This document shows, in pieces, positions 26,501 to 38,690 of a stretch of DNA of 64,000 bases (its first letter is position 1; every line of letters begins with the position of its first letter). The notes under the pieces were generated by a model. It saw only the letters and a list, made by a program, of their open reading frames with translations, did no database searches and was not told the DNA's origin. The translations under genes and the position numbers were made by a program. Source of the DNA: Acanthornis magna (taxonomy: Eukaryota > Chordata > Aves > Passeriformes > Acanthizidae); NCBI GenBank assembly GCA_036785705.1, contig JAWUZG010000052.1:2976001-3040000 (forward strand). The letters are read 5' to 3'.

Positions 26501-29126
26501 GACTTAGACTTCCCACTCCCATGGCACACCCACTCTTGTTCTTACATCCTTGGAATAAAACACCCACTCTGATCAGATTGAGGTGAGTAATGGAGTTTTG
26601 TGTTACCATTCTCATTCTAGCTTTTAATATTCATATGCTTGCCTAAACCTGTAAAAATTTGAATCATTGGAAAGTTGCGCAAGCAGTGTTTTTCCCAGGG
26701 AAAAGAGTGAAAGAGGGAGTAAATGAGACAGAGTGAATTAGATTATCAGAATTACCAATATTTCTATGTATAGAGCTGTAGAAGATAGCCCAGACAGCGG
26801 ATTACACTCTAGCCTCCCAAAATAGCTATTTTCATGCCATTAAACTTGATGTCATTGTATAGACTCTGCATATTTATAGCCTAAACTAATTCATTATTAC
26901 CATTTCTGTTCTGGCAGAGCTAAGGGCATGATAATATGCAAGGTCCAGCCCAGAAGGATTACAGACCAATGCACTGATCTAAGATACTAGCTAAAGACAT
27001 GTGTAGGTCTAGCTACCCAAGTAAGTTCTTCCTTAAATATGTCTGTTTTACAGAGTTGTGGATGAATCTGGAGGTTCTGGAATGGGAACTAAATCACAGC
27101 CTCTAGTTAGCATTCCCCAGTTATGCTTTCCTAGCTCTGAAAATTCTCCCTAGGATAAAAATAAAATTAAATAAAAAAAACCCAAAACAAAACAAGACCA
27201 AAAAAAAAAACCACAGAAGACAATATGACTGTTTAAAGGTGGAATCTTAAATCTGTAAGTCGCATTTAAACAGATGGGAACAAGAAAGTGTTTTAATAGC
27301 CTCTTGCCATCACGGTCTCCAGTCCTGCCACACTTGCTGAGTGCTTAGTGACTGTAGAGTAGCTCCAAATTGTACCCTGAGATGCTCCTTAATTAAGCCA
27401 CAAGAAAGTAAACAAACAAGCAAAAAAAAGAGGCTTGACAACAAACTATTCATGGTTTGAGAAATGCAGTTAAATTGCATGTAATGCTTTATTGCTTTGA
27501 GTGCAAACACTTGGCTTCAAATGTTGAAAATGTATTATTCTGTATTTCTTCTCATTAATTACATTTCATTTTTAATTCAAAGCCAGGCCAGCATCAATTT
27601 ATTTCGCTCAATTGCATCAGCCCTGTAATGTTATTCTTCAGTTTTACTTTCAATCTGGCTCTGACTGATAACATTTTGAAATCAATAAAAAGATAGAGGT
27701 TGCTACCAAAAATAATGGTAGGTTATAAAGCTGCTATAGTCCAACAATTAAGGACATTTTATTATGCAATAAAGCCATTGCTATTTTTTTCACGGAAGCC
27801 ACACAACATTAATTCAGATACTAATTTACACGTGGTATATTACTGATGGGGAAAAAATGCATTTGTTTCTATCAAGTTCAAAAATCATATATCTTTTAAT
27901 AGATTAAAGTCAGAATCCTTAGGAGGCTAACATGATCTTTCTTAATTGAGACAAAATGTATGCATAGCTATTGATTAAATTCAACTGTCAGAGTGGTCCT
28001 TCCTGAGCTGAGTGGTATGGAAAAAAGGTAGAAACAACCTTCTGCTCTAGAGACTTACCAGCACTGCATTAAACAGTATGACTAAGAGTTTATACTTACA
28101 GCTACTATCTAGTCTGAAAAATGTATTCAAGGGAGAGGTTATCGCTGGCACGAGTTTTTTACGGTTTTTAGGTGCACATTTCTCTCGTTTCACATTAAAG
28201 ACTGACGAGTGAACAAATGCACCTGACACTGAGAGCAGAAAAAGAATCTTTGTGTCCTGTAAGAGATCCATGAAGAGTTTTAGCCTTGTCCCAAGAAAAA
28301 TGCTTATTGAGCAGGGGAACTTTCTATGGAAGATATATAATTGTTCTGTGTCTGAGAAGTAGAGCTCTTCTGGATGCTCCAAGGACATTTTAGTTAAACT
28401 GTAGATAGATCATAGCCATGCAGATTTCTTTTGAGGTTGATTCACATCCAGTAGGATGCCTGGAAGAATACAGAGGATTTGAGAGAGCAGTACATCCTTC
28501 CTGAAGCCTTCTGAGGAGTGAAAGCTATGAATAAGTGAATACTTCAAGGATGGATTGTAAAATTTAGGAATTCAAATTTATAGTTGCGCCTTTAAGACAT
28601 CTGAGTGTGAGTTCATAGTTGCCACCAATGATAATTACTGAGCCGCTTTGGTTGGATATGAGCTGGTAGTATTAAAATCCATTTTTGTGACAGTAACTGT
28701 TAAAACCAAACATGAATTCTGGGGAAAAAAAGTCATGCTTCAGATCTTTATTCATCACAAAAGTTTTGGAGAATTTTTTTCCTAGTGACTGGATAAGTAA
28801 AAATCCTACTGTAGAGTGTCTGATTCTGAATTATATCCTCAAAGGCAATTTTTAGAGAGAGGCTGCTGAATGAGATGGAGGACTAGCCTGATTCACTGGG
28901 ACTCTTTCTCTGTTTCATAAGCTAGAATGATCCTCAGCTCATTAGGGAGTTATTTGCATCTGTCAAGGATCCATGCTGTGTTAAAGACAAAGAACTCCTA
29001 GTCTGGGAGACTTTTTTGTCCATTCTAAATTTTTCTGTAGATCTTCACCATGATCTTTGTCAGGTCACAAATTAGACCTCATTTCCTCATCCCCTGTCCT
29101 TTTCGGGTAGTGATAATACCACTTAC
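26501..29126. other. AT-rich unique non-coding DNA
   Basis: No gene is supportable. There is an A/C-rich low-complexity patch at about 27172-27212. The 113-codon minus frame at 28047-28388 has no recognisable domain. Confidence 0.5.
27530..27860. promoter_or_regulatory. Candidate conserved non-coding element
   Basis: An AT-rich, non-repetitive block with many TAATTA, CATTAATT and TTTATTATGCAATAAA-type motifs, lacking transposon features. In vertebrate genomes such blocks are often developmental enhancers. This is inference from texture only. Confidence 0.25.
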
Positions 29127-29166
29127 TTTTGTCACGGGGCTGCCGCAGATCTTCATAACCCAGAAT
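29127..29166 (-). other. Candidate 40-nt exon-like island
   Basis: On the minus strand a CTTTGCAG acceptor-like site precedes 40 nt that read through in one frame (13 codons plus one base, containing no stop) and end directly at AAAA|GTAAGT, a consensus 5' splice site (complement at 29121-29126). The pyrimidine tract before the acceptor is weak, and no partner exon is identified. Local GC content is above the surroundings. It could be a chance arrangement. Confidence 0.2.
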
Positions 29167-30429
29167 CTGCAAAGCGCCAATAGTATGTATGTGAGAATCC
29201 CATGAGAAAAACAGGCTGCCATTAGGCACCTTTCAAATTAAATCAGATGGGGCAAATGAAAAGATGCAGGACCAAAACAACACTCTCATGGCTCACAAGG
29301 GCATGGCCAAAGTGATCAACTTCATAGTAATTTCCAGCAGCCTGCCCAATGTTTCAATGTATAAGAGGAGCCAAGACACAGATTTATGAAATCTCCAGAA
29401 AGCAAGAGTCCTATCTAAATCTCAGTTTCAGAAGGAAAGAAAATGTACTCTGTCTACTCCTGTAACAAAACATTCCAGTTCCTTTTTAAACTGTTGTTAA
29501 AGTAGTTAAAGTCAGAAATGAAAAGTAAATAAATAGAAAGGATATTGTTTTTATCCCTGAAAACAAGTGAATTATGGTGGTATGCTAGGATAATATTGCT
29601 GAGCTGAGCATCATTTTTCTACTGGATGGCGAGCTGTTTGTTAATAACTGTGTGTGGTTGTGGGTCCCCTGACAGAAGGTCATACATGTCACAAAATCAC
29701 AGGCTCTCAAGTGAGGGATTGAAAATGGGCAATTCAAAATTGCCCTATTAGTCATGCATTTCTTCATGAGGTGGTGGTTTGTGGTTTTCTCCCTCATTCC
29801 CCCATTTCACCAAAGTCAGCTTTGAAATCACTTAAGCTCTTAAAATGTCCTTAGGTTAAAAGGGAGAGACACTGTCTGTGCCATCATGGACAGGGTACCA
29901 ATCTCCATTAAATGAAAGAAAGCTGAAAATGCAATAATGAAGGTATCTGAAAGACAGGAGTAAAATCAGGTTGCTTAGAATTGGAATTTAATCCAAAAAT
30001 ATCTGAGAAGAGACTTCTGCAAAGAGTGATTGACCTTGCAACCTACTCTAGTGCAAGGTATGCATATGGCAAAATGACAGACTTGGAGAACTGCTTCAAA
30101 GAAACCATTTACACACAAAAACAGAGAGCTGGGAGCCATTAGAATAATTTGATTCCAAGCTCATGTTTGAAAAGGATACCCACAACATCAGCAGGACAGA
30201 AAAATCTGTGACCGGTGCCCCTCAGGGGCAGAGACCTGTGTTTGAAGGGAACTTGCCAGCCAGCTGCTCAGCCACTGGTTCTGAAACTAGATCCGTAAAA
30301 GTACAGTGACCGTGGCAATTCACACCAAGTGTTCACATGTGGATTGACTTTACAGGGTTTCTCCTGGGCCTGTGCAGTGAGACCAAATCCTGCACCATGA
30401 CCACAATGAGTTCATCTGCTTTTAATGTG

Positions 30430-30600
30430 GAATGAAAGGGGGTCCTTCCTCTCTTCAGAGAGAGCCAGAACTCCTCATTACATGCACAGTCACATACTAC
30501 AGGCACACAGACCAATAATCAAAGAGATTAAGTGTCTCATCTCAAAACATCAAATCAAGGGGGAAAGGGATAAAATCAGACTCCCTAGAGATAAGCCTGG
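30430..30600. mobile_element. Possible old SINE/LINE relic
   Basis: The segment around 30525-30590 (GAGATTAAGTGTCTCATCTC, then ...AAATCAAG...GATAAAATCAGACTCCCTAGAG) loosely follows the order of the MIR/CORE-SINE-type text GATTAAGTGACTTGCCCAAG...CAGACTCC. Divergence is high and the call is weak. Confidence 0.25.
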
Positions 30601-30690
30601 AGGTAGCACACCTGTGTTAGAGGGATAGTGTCCTAGCAAGGTCCCTTGTTCTGCTATCCCACTCTCCAGAAGGTATATGCAAGGCAAGAG

Positions 30691-30851
30691 TGGCAGTGGG
30701 GTTGTGGCACCATCCCTGGAAATATTTAAAAGTTGTATGGGTGCAACACTTAGGGACGTGGTTTAGTGGTGAGCTTGGCACTGGTGGGCTAATGGTTGGA
30801 CTTGGTGATCTCAGAGGGCTTTTCCAACCTAAAGGATTCTATAATTCTATA
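30691..30851 (+). mobile_element. CR1 LINE, 3'-terminal fragment
   Basis: The sequence follows the CR1 3' end in sense orientation. It has a GTGGCACCATCCCTGGAAAT segment, then GCAACACTTAGGGACGTGGT, then GGTTGGACTTGGTGATCTCA, then CTTTTCCAACCTAAAGG. It ends in two ATTCTATA units, the diverged CR1 3' tail. The 5' part is missing. Confidence 0.92.
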
Positions 30852-32599
30852 AAATAAAGAAATTTCCATCCTGAATCTTAGAAGCACTGAGCTTTTGTAG
30901 AGTCACAGCTCTCAGCTATCTGCAACAAAAAAGTTTAATTGAGCAGCTGATCTCTATGCAGATGTGATAATCTTGGCACATTGTGGGAAAGGCTGTGTGT
31001 CGGTGTCAGTTGGCAAGACTGGTTGCCATCACTGCCTGTTAGGTCCTCCTTCTTCCAGAAATAGTCCAGGTCTGGGCATCCCAAAATTTCATTTCTCCAT
31101 GCAATGAGGCATCTGCCTTGCAGAGTGGAAACAGCAGAGGACACTAGGAAAGGAGGAAGAGGCAGAAAAAGGATCCAGAGTTCCACATGAAAAATATGTT
31201 GAAGGTACAATTGTATCCTATGGCAAATCTGATGACTTCTGACTACTAGATGTGAAATTGCCATTGGGAGAGTCTGACTGCTGTTGTGGATTGAATTTTT
31301 TAATTTGTGTCTGTGCTGTCTGTGATCCCCATAGTTTTATTTTATTTCTTTAACCTCTGTCTTATCTTTATCTCTGTTTAATCCTACAACTTTTCCTAAA
31401 AAATAGCTTATTACTTCTAAATTTTGTTTCAATGATGATTCCTAGAGTTTTAGATATAAGGGAATATTAATTTATGCATTAGATAGCTCTAGTCCATACT
31501 GGGGCTCAGTCTGACTGCACCAACAACAAACTAAAGGCTGCGACCTTCATCTGCCTCAGGCATAACCCAAGAATGATTCATTTACAGTGGGCCCTTTGCG
31601 AATGCGAAATTAGACTGCAGGATCTCTTTTGAGCTAAGCTTGTTCTTTGAAGGATGGTCATGTATTCATTTGATCATCCCTTTAATCCTTCTCTGCAAAT
31701 ATTCATGAGGATTGTGTCAATGCATAAGAAACACGGCAGACTCAGCAATGACAGTGGTACCCACGCATTCAAGAGGGGACATGAGAAAAAAAGTGCACCT
31801 GCCTACTTCACCTGCCATGACTGGCAACAGGTTGAGAGTTAGTTTTGAAAATAATTGTTATTTCCCTCATATGTTGTAGAAGACAATATCTGGAATTCAA
31901 TTCTCTGGCTAATAAGGAGACACAGGGGATCTATCACACTCTGATGCTTTCTTTGTGGAAATGTGAAGAGGATTTTAGATAATACATTCATCTGAGAGTT
32001 CATAATCATTTCATCTTTTATAAATAGCAAAATACGATAAATTATTCCATTACCTGCCTTACTAACACTTTGGTGAAAATAAGGTTTGGCACAGTGTCCT
32101 TTTTGTCTACAATTGGAGAACACAAAACCTGCTAAAACAGCAGAAGAAAATCTAAAAAGCATGTAAATTATGGAAATGGATAAGAAGGTTTTCAGTTGTT
32201 ATGGCTTTAACCTCTAAATATCTCACAGACTCTTTGTCAATAACCCTACTTTTCAAAAATGGCAGTGTTACCTTTTGCCTGATGCCAACAACCTAATAGG
32301 GCACATCAATACAAAAATATAGCAAAAACCTGCAATTTCAAATGGAGACATAATGTTTCCTGCCCTTCTCATATATTTTCAGATTATACCAGCGTACAGT
32401 ACAGGGCAATTTTGGTTTTAGTAACAATCTTTTACAGCTATATGCTCATTTCAGATAAATTTGAGTAGCATTTATGGAAGCATACAAATGGGATAAAATT
32501 CTGCAGATAACAGTGAAGTTGTCATATTTATACCTAACGCATAGATATGAAAAATTAGTATTTGAAGATTAACTAATGATACAGGTCATGCCAGATTGT
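30852..32599. other. AT-rich unique non-coding DNA
   Basis: No gene or repeat is recognised. The minus frames of 107-109 codons at 30935-31264 and 31839-32162 show no domain. Confidence 0.5.
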
Positions 32600-32674
32600 A
32601 GAATAGAACAGAGTAGAATAGAATAGAATAGAATAGAATAGAATAGAATAGAATAGAATAGAATAGAATAGAAT
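32600..32674. repeat. (GAATA)n pentanucleotide microsatellite
   Basis: About fifteen GAATA units, with two variant units (GAACA, GAGTA) near the left end. It directly abuts a CR1 3' end. Confidence 0.97.
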
Positions 32675-32725
32675 ATTTCAGTTGGAAGGGACCTGCAATG
32701 GTCATCAAGTCCAAGTGCAATGGGA
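32675..32725 (-). mobile_element. CR1 LINE, very short 3' fragment
   Basis: TTTCAGTTGGAAGGGACCTG and then GTCATCAAGTCCAAGTGCAA are the complement of the CR1 3' UTR end. The 3' tail lies at the left and has been replaced or expanded into the GAATA microsatellite. Confidence 0.85.
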
Positions 32726-33106
32726 AATCAAGACAGCTTGTATGGCAAGCACAATGTCATTGACATAATCTTAAACTTGAATGAAGACTACAGCCCAGCT
32801 ATTTGCAGAGTTTCAGTTAGAATTCTTAATTCTTAGAATTTCTAAGTAGCTAGGATGGAACAAAAACTCAGGCTAAAAAATTATTATAGATAATAATCAT
32901 AGTAAATAGTGAAAGTAGTTGTAAAGTTAACTTGATATAATTGTGGATCCCAGTGTTTCCTAAATTAGAAAATATTATGTTATAAAATAAAAACTATTAT
33001 ATTCCTTCTCCAAACACCTTGTAATCTGGATGTATCCCTTTACCTTCCTCCCTATCAGTTGGGATATGTTTGTGAACACAATTTCTTTATTTCTTTCCTT
33101 TTACTT

Positions 33107-33233
33107 ATCATAGAATCATAGAAACATGGAATAGCTTGGGTTGGAAGGGAATCTTTAGAAGCCATCTAATCCAAGTCCCCCTCAATGAGCAGAAATGTCT
33201 TCCACTAGATCAAGTTACTTAGAGAACCACTTG
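33107..33233 (-). mobile_element. CR1 LINE, 3'-terminal fragment
   Basis: It starts with two ATCATAGA units (complement of the CR1 tail), followed by GGGTTGGAAGGGAATCTTTA, CCATCTAATCCAAGTCCCCC and a diverged CCACTAGATCAAGTTACTTA. The element is on the minus strand, 5'-truncated, with moderate divergence. Confidence 0.92.
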
Positions 33234-34007
33234 CTCATGTTTGAAATCAGGATGATAAATGGCAAACACTTTTTGCAAAATCCCATAAGTTATTCACTGA
33301 TTAGGTGCCCAATAGCATGGTAAAGACAAAAAGCAAAAACATTTGCTGAATAAGGGTATTTAAATCTGTGTTCCATACAGTTCATCTTGTAAATTCACTG
33401 CTGAAAAATCCCAGAGTGCTAGTAACCAATCTATATTGCAGAGTTAGTCAGCAATTCAGAGGGATTTGTTTCTCAGTCAATTCAATCAGATATACTACCA
33501 GGGAGTAAGAAAGCTGAAGGAAATTGCATCTACCTTCACGAAGTAAGTTTCTGAACAACAAACATTTCAGCATAATCCACTTAAATCATAATTAAACTTT
33601 GCATACACCAGTCCTTCTATTTTCAGTGCTGGCTTTTTAGGCAACAAAATAATTCACTCTTTAATAAGCTACCTACTTGAAAATATGTTTGTTTGTGAGA
33701 TACCCAAATGCAGCAACTTACTATGCGCATCTCCTTGAACTGGTCGGGGGACACACTCAAGTCCTTTCTCATCAATATTTAGATCTGCTAATGTGCATGA
33801 AAATCTGACCTTCATGAGTATGTTAGCTCCTTTTAGCTGAGGGTTTTCAAGTAGTAGGAAATTCAGTTGTGAAGTAAGAAGCTTGAATTATCTATGTGTA
33901 GATGTCCTCCAGTGAGCAGAAGTTTTGAGCTCTCCATATATTCTAGCCTATCCTCTAGTTAATGTAATTAAGAGTCTCGGGAGAATTTATCCCACTCTCG
34001 ATTATAC
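33234..34007. other. AT-rich unique non-coding DNA
   Basis: No gene, RNA gene or repeat is recognised in this interval. Confidence 0.5.
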
Positions 34008-34021
34008 ATTATTATTATTCC

Positions 34022-34067
<46 letters not shown>
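34008..34067. repeat. (ATT)n microsatellite
   Basis: About 60 bp of ATT/TTA trinucleotide with one interruption (TTCCTATT) near the left end. Confidence 0.96.
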
Positions 34068-35043
34068 TATGGCCAGTTGAATTTTTTTCCAGGATTCACT
34101 GAGAGCACTGACAGATTTGGCACCTAAGACACATGAAAACAGCTGTAAGTAGATACAAACGTAGATGCTTTCATCTAGAGTTTAATCTACCCTTGCAATT
34201 TAACATGATTTCAAGTAGACTGTGAATTAAAAATAGAAGAGTGTTTCCTGATTAACTCCATGTGGAAATTCTTTTATTTTGTGATCAGGGCTTTAAGACA
34301 AGATTAGTTTGATTCCTGTACAAAGGAAAAAACCTCTTCAAAAGGTTCATCATACTTTTATTGAGCTGTCGAGCCAGCAGAAACATTCAGGAACATTGAT
34401 CCCAGCTCTTTTGTCTGGAAGCTGGAGACAAAGAGTAAGACAAGAACTAAGTGCTACAAGAATGGAAAATGTAGATCATTTCAAACTCCTCTAGAGTGGG
34501 ATTTGGCACTGAAGACTCCATAATAGGCTGGCATAAAACCTGGATATAATGTCTTATTTCAGACAGAAAAAATATTTACACTTATACTCATGCCATGTTC
34601 TCTGCATTAGAACTGGAAAGACATAATTATTTTTGGGTGCAACTGATCTGAAATATGAAAAAGAATTGCTGCTTGAAAGTGTCTATTCCTCTCCACTGGG
34701 TACAGTGGGGATTTGATCCAAGCAAATAATTCATATGTAGATGACTCTATCTGAGGCATCCCTGACTCAATACTGAAGGAAACATGGAGAGTCAGTGCTA
34801 AAGCAAGGAAAAGACGTGCAAGACTGACTGATTCAGCAACTGTCAATGAATTAAAAGGAAGACACACATATTCCAGCTGTAACAAGAAACAACTGCCCTC
34901 CCCCCAAAAAAATCCACAACAACCCTGCCTTCCCACCTCAAAAAGAATGATCACCACAAAACGGAGAACACATACACACGTGACAACAGCAGCGACAACA
35001 ACAACAAGAACACACCAGAAAACTCTTCCAGGACAATTTTTTC
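34068..35043. other. Unique non-coding DNA
   Basis: No gene is supportable. The 116-codon minus frame at 34607-34957 and the 61-codon plus frame at 34309-34494 show no domain. A CAACAACAAC-type low-complexity patch lies at about 34983-35010, just left of the LTR. Confidence 0.5.
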
Positions 35044-35462
35044 TGTGTTATTGCCTAAAAGACAGGCTACCTGAAACAGAGGCCAAGACAAATTAGGAGT
35101 ATAAAAAGCAGACAGTTTATTTAAGGCCTGCAGAGGCCTTAAAGGTACATTCAGGCAAACAAAGCCCCCCCTTGGGGACGGCACCCAAAATGGACACAGG
35201 GTCACGAGCTCTTCACCTTTTATAAGTTCTGTTCCATTAGCATATTGGCCCTTAATTCTCCAATCACACCCTCAGGTGATGATGTTAAGCACCCCAGGCC
35301 TGCTCCCCCCATCTCACAGTTGTTTACATATTTTTGGGCCCTAAGGCAATGAACATGTCCTTGAACCTGTACTCAGAGAGCCTTGTTTTGGCTAAAGGTG
35401 CTGGGAACAGGGGATTTTAGCACTTTGTAAGAAGCACAGAACTACAGCAAGTTACAGCTACA
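35044..35462 (-). mobile_element. ERV LTR, minus strand
   Basis: The plus strand reads TGTGTTATTGCCTAAAAGAC, then GGCTACCTGAAACAGAGGCC, GTTTATTTAAGGCCTGCAGA and AAAATGGACACAGGGTCACG. A TTTTATAAG follows at 35217-35225 (minus-strand TATA, CTTATAAAAG), and then a CCATTAGCATATTGG segment. The order matches an avian ERV LTR inverted relative to the window. The left boundary is 35044-35046, and the right end, near an ACA at 35460-35462, is approximate. No duplication was found and no internal ERV sequence adjoins. The 84-codon minus frame at 34951-35205 is a by-product. Confidence 0.7.
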
Positions 35463-37756
35463 TGAAGAGTAAAAAAACTAGAAATACCTGAAGGCATCAG
35501 TGTAAGACCAGCGCCAATCAGATTTTAGCCTAATAAAGGCAAGACATTAAAATCCTGCACTATCAGAGTGCAAAGGTGCTCCCCACATATTTTCAAAGGC
35601 AGAAAAGCTTCACATCGATCCTGCTGCAGGACAAACTCTCGTACCGCTACTTCCAGTGTTTTTCTTCCAGTTCTTCTGAACCTTTTGTCTAGCCTAAGAC
35701 ATGTGTATAACAGGTTCTCTACAGCCACATCACAGAGTGAAAACGGAGTGAAAAGTTCACAAAAGGGCTATCAGTTACCTCCATCACATATAATATCTCT
35801 GCATGTTTAGAAAAGAAAATGCCTGAGAGAACAAAATATGAGACCTTTAATTTTCTTTTTCCTTCTAGCCCTTGTTACAAAGAAATGGCCTTGTTTCGTT
35901 CCCTTTTTAAATATTAAGCTGTCTAATGATCTCCTTTTTCTGACTCACATTAATTGCTGTACATTTTCTTCTCATCCTTGCAGAGAGTACTCTGCATTCA
36001 GAAACAGTGGACAAGACACCTTACAATAGAGTAGAATCTATGTTTGCCCCTGGAATAAACATTTCTCTTTCAAGTGAAAAGCTGGTTTTATAAAATCCAT
36101 GCAATTATTTTTAACAAATAACATGCTTTTCCACTATTAATATTATTCATGCATGACCATCACAGAAGGACTACCAAGGCAGTCACTAAGCTGAACTATG
36201 AAGACTGTTGGTATCCCATAGGCTGCTAACAACCAGAATATTCGAAAGTGGAGTTCACAGCTCTCTTAAGACTCAAAATAACTCTTCTGTGTGGTAATAT
36301 AGAAATACTCATACATAAACCAGAGAATAAGAGATACTTCAGCCAAGTACCAAGGATGTTCTGTGAGGCACTCAGGCAGGAGGGTAAAGGTGGATGCTAG
36401 ACCAGTTCTTATGTCTGACGGCCAAGAAAGTAGTAGGTAATAAAATAAAGTTTTCCAGTCAGATTGAACAACTGGGTATCAAGACTCAACTCCAGCTCCA
36501 GAAGCTGCATGACTTCACAGAGCAGTTCATGTATCTGTAGAGCAAAGCATAGTGATTGATATGAGCAAGGCTTAATCACACTAACACCATGCTCTGCAAG
36601 TGTGTTAATCTGTCCTGATTATCCTACCAGGGTAGTCACAGTGGCTTGCATGTCACTTACATACCTTGAGCGTATAGGTCACGAAGAGAATACCCAGGTC
36701 ATTGCTGATCCTTTCATTTTTTAACCAACTAAAAGCATGGGAGTCCAATGCACTCTGTAAATCCTCTCAAGCCACTCTGAAAATCCCAAGGACAAAAAGA
36801 CCTTCAGCTTTGTTTTACTCATTCTGTTGTTTTTAACTTTTAGATTCCTTTGGGGTTTCCATTTCTTTCCTTCTCTTTTGCATTCTTTGCCATAAACTGA
36901 GAACCATACTCAAGTGTTAGAAGCTAGAAGCAGCTTTTTAATGATGTATTGAGAATAAAATTAATAATTTAAGATTTACAATAGCTTTAAATTGGTTTTG
37001 CTAGTTGTAGGATGTAAACTTCATTACAGAAGGGGGATTTATTCTCTTTCTGTTTGCTTGCAATGAAATGATACAAAATTCTGTCTCGTATTTTCTTTGT
37101 GTTAATTGGGGATTTAACTGTTGCCTCCTTTGCTTACAGTGCTGTACATCAAAGCCCTTAAAATCCATTTTAATTGTGCTGAGTGGATTTGGTCAATTAC
37201 ACTAGTAATCTTTCTATTAATAAGCATGTGAAAGGAAGACTTTTCAGTATGTAAATTAATAGAGCTAATTAGTTGTCCTCCCTTTTCAATACACATTACA
37301 GCATTTGGCAGTATTTCAATAGGAAGGAAAAGTTTTGTGACATACACCCAGGATAATGTTTTTGCAGAGAAGAATCAGAGGTTATTTCCACATCCTGTTA
37401 AAACATCCAGAATTTATCTGGTCACCACCTAAATATCAGCGTATTAGGGCTTTGTATTGGAAGAATTCTCAGAGTGGGAATTGTAATGACTATACAGTTT
37501 GGAAGTTGATCCAGACAATTCCTTTTTGTTACCTAGCACTTACTAGCCCTACTTACAATGAGGCCTTATAGCTTGGTTCTGACAGACAAATAAGAAAACA
37601 ATTTCTGCTCATGTCTAAGAGAAGACAAAAAACTTGAGATTACCTCACTCAGTGTAAGTCGGTCTCACCACATGAGCTTACTACTACTACTCAGTCAAAT
37701 ATTTTGCTTTTACCACACAAAGAGCAGTTTTAGAAGAGACACAATGTAGTTTATCA

Positions 37757-37757
<1 letters not shown>
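35463..37757. other. AT-rich unique non-coding DNA
   Basis: No gene is supportable. The stretch about 37110-37330 is complex, AT-rich and rich in TTAAT/ATTAG motifs, and looks like a conserved element. Short frames at 35525-36029 have no domain. Confidence 0.45.
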
Positions 37758-37831
<74 letters not shown>

Positions 37832-37832
37832 A
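37758..37832. repeat. (CTA)n microsatellite, 75 bp
   Basis: Twenty-five uninterrupted ACT/CTA units. A shorter cluster of four to five units lies about 80 bp upstream (37679-37691), and the array ends 15 bp before an LTR edge. Confidence 0.98.
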
Positions 37833-37847
37833 AGGAAGTAGTATTTC

Positions 37848-38690
37848 TGTGATACCTTTGAACTTGACCAGTCACCAGGTACTCACCAAGCCGTTATATC
37901 CCTCCCCTTTCTGGGCAAGGGAGACAAAATATAATAAAGACACATTTGACATAAGGACGGGGAGAGATAGCTCACCAGTTACCATCCCAGCCAAAACAGA
38001 TTCAGTGTAGGGAAAACAGTTAAATTAATTATCAACCACAACAGGTTAGTGAGAAATAACACCAAACCTCAGAATATGTTCCCCCCACTCCTCCCTTCTT
38101 CCTGGAGTCAGCTTCACTTGTGATTTTCTTTACCTTTCCCCACCAGCAGCACACGGGGATGGGAAATGAGAGTTGCTGCCAGTTCATCACATTTCTGCTA
38201 CTCCTTCCTCAGCAGGAGGACACTTCAAACTCTTCTCCTCCTCCAGTGTGAAGGTCTCTCCCATGGGAGACAGTCCCCCACAAATTACTCCAAGTCGTTC
38301 TAAAAGACTACAATTCTCCACAAACTGCTCCAGCACTGCTCCCATGGGCTTCAGAGGAGTCTCTGCTCAGGCTCTGGAGCACTTCCTCCCCTCCTTCTTC
38401 ACTGACCTTGGTGTCAGCAGAATTGTATCTCATGCCTTTCTTTGTCTGCAGATTTTTTGTGTAATTTTTTTACCCCTTCTTAAATACATTATCCCAGAGG
38501 TGCTACCACCATCACTAAGTGGACCTATCTTGGATGCAGCTGACATTGGCTCTGCTGGACATGGGAGAAACTTCTAGCAGCTTCTCACAGCAGCCATGCC
38601 TGTAGCCTCCCTGCCACCAAAATCTTGCTACACAAATCAAATACCTTGTCACAAAGAAGTATTTTGTTAAAAGTTTCTGAGATGCTCCTA
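37848..38690 (-). mobile_element. Long ERV LTR, minus strand
   Basis: About 840 bp match, in order, a common avian ERV LTR read in reverse. It begins TGTGATACCTTTGAACTTGA (LTR 3' end), followed by CACCAGGTACTCACCAAGCC, AGGACGGGGAGAGATAGCTC and AGTTAAATTAATTATCAACC. It then shows GGGAGACAGTCCCCCACAAA, tandem CTGCTCC-rich text, CTCCTTCTTCACTGACCTTG, GAGGTGCTACCACCATCACT and CTTCTAGCAGCTTCTCACAG. The right edge is approximate (a TATTTTGTTAAAAGTTTC segment lies just inside it). A 134-codon frame at 38173-38577 lies wholly inside and is not a gene. The LTR carries substitutions throughout, so it is not young. Confidence 0.85.

Noticed and set aside
28047..28388. 113-codon minus-strand frame
   Set aside because: No family resemblance and no exon boundaries of quality.
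37758..37832. Regular repeat considered as a CRISPR-like array
   Set aside because: Pure trinucleotide microsatellite with no spacers, in a eukaryotic context.
38173..38577. 134-codon plus-strand frame, proline/serine-rich
   Set aside because: Lies wholly within the antisense of an ERV LTR.
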